Origin: Clostridium merdae
Lineage (GTDB): Bacteria > Bacillota > Clostridia > Oscillospirales > Acutalibacteraceae
Assembly (NCBI RefSeq): GCF_900176635.1
Contig: NZ_FXLN01000004.1
Span: 1,322,231-1,386,230, forward strand
Direction: 5' to 3'
DNA length: 64,000 nucleotides
This document shows, piece after piece, positions 59,898-64,000 of the stretch (positions within the stretch are counted from its first letter, which is position 1; the number at the start of each line of letters is the position of its first letter). The notes below the pieces were generated by a model. It was not told the origin of the DNA, ran no database searches, and worked only from the letters and a program-made list of their open reading frames with translations. Both the position numbers and the translations under genes were made by a program.

Positions 59898-60929
59898 ATG
59901 AAAGGCAAAACTGCATGGTGCTTGGTTCTATTTCTTCTCCTCCTGCTCATCCCCTTAATTGCTCTGGGCGCAAAGGTACCAGATAAAGGTAACTCTCCCC
60001 CTACTCCATCTCGTGTGGAAAGCAGCCAACCACCTGCACCTGAATCGCAGTCGAAAACAGAAACACCGCCGAGCACGAAAACAGCCGCCGTATTTAAGAT
60101 TCTGGATGAGCCCACCGGCAAAGTGCTCACGGTGGACGACAAGGAGTTCCTGTACGGCGCCGTAGCAACTGAGATGTCTCCTGAAAGCCCGGTAGAGGCC
60201 CTCAAGGCGCAGGCGGTGAGTGCATACACCTATTACGGCCGCTTGCGCGCACAGCAAAAGGAGAAGCCGGATGCCGCTCTCAAAGGAGCCGATTTTTCGG
60301 CAGACATCTCCGGCTGGAAGCTTTACACCACCAAAGAGGAAATGCAGAAGCGCTGGGGCAAGAACTTTGATACTTATTACAAAACATTGGGACAGGTTGC
60401 CGATGCCGTATACGGGCAAACGCTCAAGAGCGACGGGCAGTTAATTTGCGCAACCTACTATGCCATATCATCCGGCAACACGGAGGCGGCAAAGGATATT
60501 TGGGGCGGCGATTACAGCTACCTCGTACCCGTTGCAAGCCCGGGGGATGTTTACGCCAGTGGTTATAACACTACGGTTACGTTAGCGCCACAGCAGGTGC
60601 AGCAGGCGTCGCAAAAGCAATGGGGTATCTCGCTAAATGGTGACCCCACGAAATGGTTTGGCAAAGCCGAAAGAACCTCTTCCGGCTCGGTAATAACTCA
60701 GGCACTTGGTGGCAAAACCGTAAAGGGCGGTGAGGTACGTACAGCATTCGGATTGCGGTCAGCAAATTACACGGTTACCTATGCGAAAGAGAAATTCACT
60801 TTTACGGTAAAGGGCTACGGGCATGGAGTCGGAATGAGCCAAGCAGGTGCCGAATACATGGCAGAGCATGGCTCCAACTACCAGCAAATTCTTGCTTGGT
60901 ATTACCCCGGCGCAACACTAGTAAAATAA
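59898..60929 (+). CDS. SpoIID/LytB-domain protein
   Basis: A 343-residue SpoIID-family protein. A signal anchor (about residues 7-24) and a Pro/Ser-rich linker (about 28-62) precede the SpoIID domain (about 80-335), with AVATEMSPESPVEALKAQA (about 88-106) and the C-terminal GYGHGVGMSQAGAEYMA. In B. subtilis SpoIID is a lytic transglycosylase of peptidoglycan needed for engulfment during sporulation. This copy is likely sporulation related, but stage II genes that usually flank spoIID (spoIIQ, spoIIID) are absent, so it may be a paralogue. The ATG at 59898 has GGAG ahead. A terminator follows. Confidence 0.92.
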   Translation: MKGKTAWCLVLFLLLLLIPLIALGAKVPDKGNSPPTPSRVESSQPPAPESQSKTETPPSTKTAAVFKILDEPTGKVLTVDDKEFLYGAVATEMSPESPVEALKAQAVSAYTYYGRLRAQQKEKPDAALKGADFSADISGWKLYTTKEEMQKRWGKNFDTYYKTLGQVADAVYGQTLKSDGQLICATYYAISSGNTEAAKDIWGGDYSYLVPVASPGDVYASGYNTTVTLAPQQVQQASQKQWGISLNGDPTKWFGKAERTSSGSVITQALGGKTVKGGEVRTAFGLRSANYTVTYAKEKFTFTVKGYGHGVGMSQAGAEYMAEHGSNYQQILAWYYPGATLVK

Positions 60930-60937
60930 AACGCACA

Positions 60938-60973
60938 AGAGGGGGCTGCCATACGGCAGCCCCCTTATTTTGG
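60938..60973 (+). terminator. Terminator of the SpoIID-like gene
   Basis: A perfect 10-bp stem, GGGGGCTGCC with GGCAGCCCCC (60941-60950 and 60955-60964), loop ATAC, followed by TTATTTT. Confidence 0.9.
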
Positions 60974-60998
60974 CACATTTCGCGCGCACACGCACAAA

Positions 60999-61032
60999 GC
61001 GGCGGTCTGGAAGATGAAATCCAAACCGCCGC
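60999..61032 (-). terminator. Hairpin after the surface-protein gene
   Basis: GCGGCGGT-c-TGG pairs with CCA-a-ACCGCCGC around a 10-base loop, about 60 bases after the stop. The U tail on the minus strand is short (TTTG), so termination may be partial. Confidence 0.65.
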
Positions 61033-61091
61033 AACGCAAATACAGCTAACAGTAATTATTTACTTCACTTCGAACTCAAAAGTAACTTAAA

Positions 61092-64000
61092 TTACTTCAG
61101 GTTAGAAACGTTGTTACCCTTTACACCGGCAGATGCTGCGCCATTAGCAACAACAAACTTAACGGATACGTGGGTATCGCCAACCTTAGCAACTACATAA
61201 GCAGTACCGGGGTTCTGAGCGGTTACTCTGTAAACGCCATTGCCGCGGGGAGCGATGGAAACAACCTTACCATTTACGGTAACAACCGGAACAGCAGTTG
61301 TGCCGGTGGTGGAGAATTTCACATCGTATGCTTTGCCAGGAGCAAAGGTGTAGGAAGTTGTATCAGCCTTCAGTGTGCCGTTAACCTTGGAAACGTTCAC
61401 GATTGTGGTTGCAGTTGCGCCGTTCGCATCAGTTGTGGTGATGGTTGCGGTACCAACAGCAAGAGCCTTAATCTGGAACTTGTAGCCACGAGCATCAGCA
61501 GCGTTGAAGAGCTCAACAGTTGCGATCTGAGTGTCGGAAGAAGCAGCAGTCATAACTGCGCCAGTGGAGGACTTTGCAATGTACTGGTATACAGAGCCAG
61601 TGCCCATGTTAACTGTCTTAGTGTCAACAGTAACAGTGGAAGCAGGAACTGCGGTAGCAATAACTGTAGCAGAAGCAGACACATAACCGTCAATAGAATT
61701 GCCGTTTTCATCAACAACAGTAGCAGTTACAGTTGCTTTATTATCAGTTGCATAATCCTTGTTAAAGTCAAGTGCTTTAATAGTAGCAGTGTTGCCATCG
61801 GTGGTCATGGTGAAATAATCATCATTTGCATCGATATCCCAATGAATGGAAGCGCCAGCAGGCAGTGCAGTACCAGTGGGATAGTTAGCAACGCTCAAAG
61901 TATCAGAGTAGCCTTTAGCAATAGAGAGATCAGCTTTGTTGAGCTGCACACCAGCAAAAGTTACAGCAGAAATTACAAACTTATCAACATCACTATTTGC
62001 AGCCTTCTGCTCAACTGTGTAGCCGAGTGTTTTGAAATCATCAACGCTGACTGCACTGGAGTAAGCCTGGAATGCAGTTGCACCAGCAGACAAACCATCG
62101 GTGAGCTTCAGTGTAATGTCTTCCATGCTGTCTTCAATGAACAGCTTGCCAGCGGGAACTGCCAAAGTACCATCACCAGATACACTGTTGATGCGGCCAC
62201 CAGCAATTGTGAGCATACCATCTTCATCTTCAATGTCGATGGAACCAGCATCTAAAGTACCTTTTACAACAACCTTAGAAGCACCCAAAACATCAATATT
62301 TACATCGGAAGTATTGATGATAGAGCTAATTGAACCAGTGAAATCATCAAATGTGAGATCATTCTCGTAGTCAGCATCAACTACATTAATAGAAACGTTC
62401 TCGTCATTCAAGAAAATCTCGCCCTTTACAGTGCCAGTAATCTTAACAAGAGCATCGCTAGAAGAAGAAATCTCAACTTTGGGTTCATCTTTGTCTTTTG
62501 CTGTTACATTGCCGTTGATGGTGGTAGCAATTTCATCATCATCAGCGTCGATGTCAACAGTTTTACCCTTGACATCACCAGCAATTGTGCCACCATTAAT
62601 GGTAACAACAGCCTTGTCTGCGTCGATTTCCTTAGCTTTACCTTCGTCAATAGTAATTGTAGGGTTATTGCCCTTTTGCTTCAAGGTACCAACATTACCG
62701 TCGTCAATGTCAATTATGTTAGACTCAATGTCACCAGTAGTAGCTCCATCAACTGTAATTCTAGCAGCATCATTACCAGTAATTTTACCAACCTTACCAC
62801 CGTTTACATCAAGAGCAGTAACATTATCAGCTAGCTTAATATCATAGCCAGTGATGGAAATTGCTTTGGACTTTTGCTCGGTGCTCCACTTATCACTATC
62901 AAAATCAATGGACTCGCCATATTCACTAATATAAGTAGAACTACCCTTCTTATTAATCTCCAGGCCACTGTAATTTACAGTCCACTGCTTAGCAACAGTA
63001 AATTTGTAGGTGTCCTTCTTATCGCTATCTGTTTTTGTGTTCAGAGTAGCCTGAGTGGAAATTGTGCCAGTAGAAGCATATTTTACTTTGCTTACATTGT
63101 CGCCTTTAAGAGCAGAATCTAAAGCAGTCTTAGCATCAGTAACTGCCTTTTCAAGAGCAGCCTTCTTTGTTACATCTCCGGCTTTAGCATCTGCTAGATC
63201 ATCCTCTGCAGTTTTTACAGCAGCAGTTTTTGTAACAACGGTAGCTGCAGCAGTATTGTATTTTTCAAGTTTATCCTGTGCAGCCGCCAGAGCAGCCTGC
63301 GTTTCAGCGGTAGAAGCAGCATCATCGGCAGCTTTTGCGTCAGCTACAGCTTTCTCTAAATCGGTTTTGCTTAGGTCTTTATAATTTTCATCATCCTGAG
63401 CAGTTTTTAACTCATCTTTTGCTTTAGTTACAGCTTCCTCAAGAGCAGTAAAGTCTCCTGCTGTATAATTTGCAAGAGCTGCCTTTGCATCCGCAAGAGC
63501 TTCACGGGCAGAATCTACAGTATCGTTACCTTCACCAACCTCTTTAAAGGTAGTGGGAAGAGTGTAAACGCCAGCTTCAAAAGGAACTCTAACGTTTTTA
63601 TTAAGAGCAAAAGCTTTATCGCTTGTTGTTTTAACAGTAAAGCCCTTGTCTGTTGTAACTAAAGTGTACTTAGCATGCATAGAAGAATCCGAAACCTGAG
63701 AAGCCTCATACACACCAAAGGTCAATTCTTTATCATTGGTGGAAGCAACTTCAACAGAATCAGGCTTATCATCTACAATCTCATTATCTGTTACTTTTGC
63801 AACAATCTGAGCACCTACAGGGTTAGCATAAATCGTGATGTCTTTCTTTGCTCTTACTTTAACGGTTTTGTCATCACGATCATATTCGCCTTCATAGGTA
63901 ACAGTGATAACTTCTTTGCCCTTTGCGTCTTTCGACAAATAAAGCGCATTCTCAACATCGTTATCGCCCTTGGTGTTATCCTTAATGGACTTCACGATGC
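61092..64000 (-). CDS. Large surface protein with Ig-like and coiled regions, 5' end beyond window
   Basis: At least 969 codons, open to the right edge; the GTG at 63995 is only the first possible start and the codons before it stay open, so the true N-terminus lies outside. Order in the visible part: a beta-rich part, a helical Ala/Lys/Asp-rich region (about residues 155-300; EKAVADAKAADDAASTAETQ), then an Asp- and Thr-rich stretch of short beta repeats (about 380-640), and two Ig-like BIG_2-type domains at the C-terminus (about 700-950). No LPxTG or SLH motif is seen in this part. It is an S-layer or adhesin type protein. A hairpin follows the stop. Confidence 0.8.
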   Translation of the reverse strand, partial: IVKSIKDNTKGDNDVENALYLSKDAKGKEVITVTYEGEYDRDDKTVKVRAKKDITIYANPVGAQIVAKVTDNEIVDDKPDSVEVASTNDKELTFGVYEASQVSDSSMHAKYTLVTTDKGFTVKTTSDKAFALNKNVRVPFEAGVYTLPTTFKEVGEGNDTVDSAREALADAKAALANYTAGDFTALEEAVTKAKDELKTAQDDENYKDLSKTDLEKAVADAKAADDAASTAETQAALAAAQDKLEKYNTAAATVVTKTAAVKTAEDDLADAKAGDVTKKAALEKAVTDAKTALDSALKGDNVSKVKYASTGTISTQATLNTKTDSDKKDTYKFTVAKQWTVNYSGLEINKKGSSTYISEYGESIDFDSDKWSTEQKSKAISITGYDIKLADNVTALDVNGGKVGKITGNDAARITVDGATTGDIESNIIDIDDGNVGTLKQKGNNPTITIDEGKAKEIDADKAVVTINGGTIAGDVKGKTVDIDADDDEIATTINGNVTAKDKDEPKVEISSSSDALVKITGTVKGEIFLNDENVSINVVDADYENDLTFDDFTGSISSIINTSDVNIDVLGASKVVVKGTLDAGSIDIEDEDGMLTIAGGRINSVSGDGTLAVPAGKLFIEDSMEDITLKLTDGLSAGATAFQAYSSAVSVDDFKTLGYTVEQKAANSDVDKFVISAVTFAGVQLNKADLSIAKGYSDTLSVANYPTGTALPAGASIHWDIDANDDYFTMTTDGNTATIKALDFNKDYATDNKATVTATVVDENGNSIDGYVSASATVIATAVPASTVTVDTKTVNMGTGSVYQYIAKSSTGAVMTAASSDTQIATVELFNAADARGYKFQIKALAVGTATITTTDANGATATTIVNVSKVNGTLKADTTSYTFAPGKAYDVKFSTTGTTAVPVVTVNGKVVSIAPRGNGVYRVTAQNPGTAYVVAKVGDTHVSVKFVVANGAASAGVKGNNVSNLK

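Noticed and set aside
61170..62255. Open plus-strand frame of 361 codons
   Set aside because: It is antisense to the surface-protein gene; the Ser/Asn/Cys-rich translation reflects the repeat coding strand.
1..64000. CRISPR array, transposase, integrase or prophage
   Set aside because: No set of regular short repeats with spacers and no protein with such domains was seen.

Overview
The window reads as chromosomal DNA of an anaerobic, spore-forming Firmicute of the class Clostridia, most likely the Oscillospiraceae/Ruminococcaceae side. Support comes from strong AGGAGG ribosome sites, sigma-A promoters of TTGACA/TATAAT type, a leucine T-box, a stage II sporulation D (SpoIID) homologue, a clostridial glgB-glgC-glgD-glgA cluster with the GlgD paralogue, and a multiple-monosaccharide ABC importer. 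The species cannot be named from this sequence. No rRNA, tRNA, CRISPR array, transposase or phage gene was seen.

Layout. Positions 1-12 kb hold many small stress and effector genes, each with its own regulator: a TetM-type GTPase cut by the left edge, two WYL regulators, a radical SAM protein, a C45 acyltransferase-like hydrolase, a GyrI-like protein, and three PadR regulators. One PadR gene leads a DUF4180 and hydrolase operon, and another is coupled to a methyltransferase. Positions 12-22.5 kb hold a MerR-controlled heterodimeric ABC exporter, a serine hydrolase, a flavoprotein pair, and a TetR-controlled oxidoreductase and epimerase pair. Positions 22.5-30 kb hold small housekeeping and accessory genes, including a tyrosine phosphatase, MmcQ/YjbR proteins (one fused to an acetyltransferase), an unclassified regulator divergent from a Cu/Zn superoxide dismutase, rsmA and a Crp/Fnr regulator. 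Positions 30-30.8 kb are non-coding and carry structured repeats.

Positions 30.8-35.2 kb are a leucine unit: a sigma-A promoter and Leu T-box, then leuA, leuB, azlC and azlD, ending in a strong terminator. leuC and leuD are absent. Positions 37-45.5 kb are a sugar locus with a ROK regulator, a HAD phosphatase, a three-gene ABC importer, a PfkB kinase and a D-lyxose/D-mannose isomerase. Together these could bring in a monosaccharide and convert it to a ketose phosphate. Positions 46-53 kb are the glycogen synthesis operon with a GH3 glycosidase at its end. Positions 54-57.5 kb hold a two-component system and an exported protein that share a 28-bp promoter motif. Then come gap, a membrane protein, a divergent SpoIID-family protein and, running off the right edge, a long surface protein with a helical region, a beta-rich region and Ig-like ends.

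The most useful non-gene observations are the inverted pair of three-hairpin repeats at 30.2-30.6 kb, a perfect 42-bp palindrome next to a 20-bp-arm hairpin at 37.2 kb, the shared operator-like motif of the two-component system, a PadR gene that seems to lack a standard start codon, and the placement of an amino acid exporter under a Leu T-box. I saw no clear candidate for a wholly new multi-gene system.
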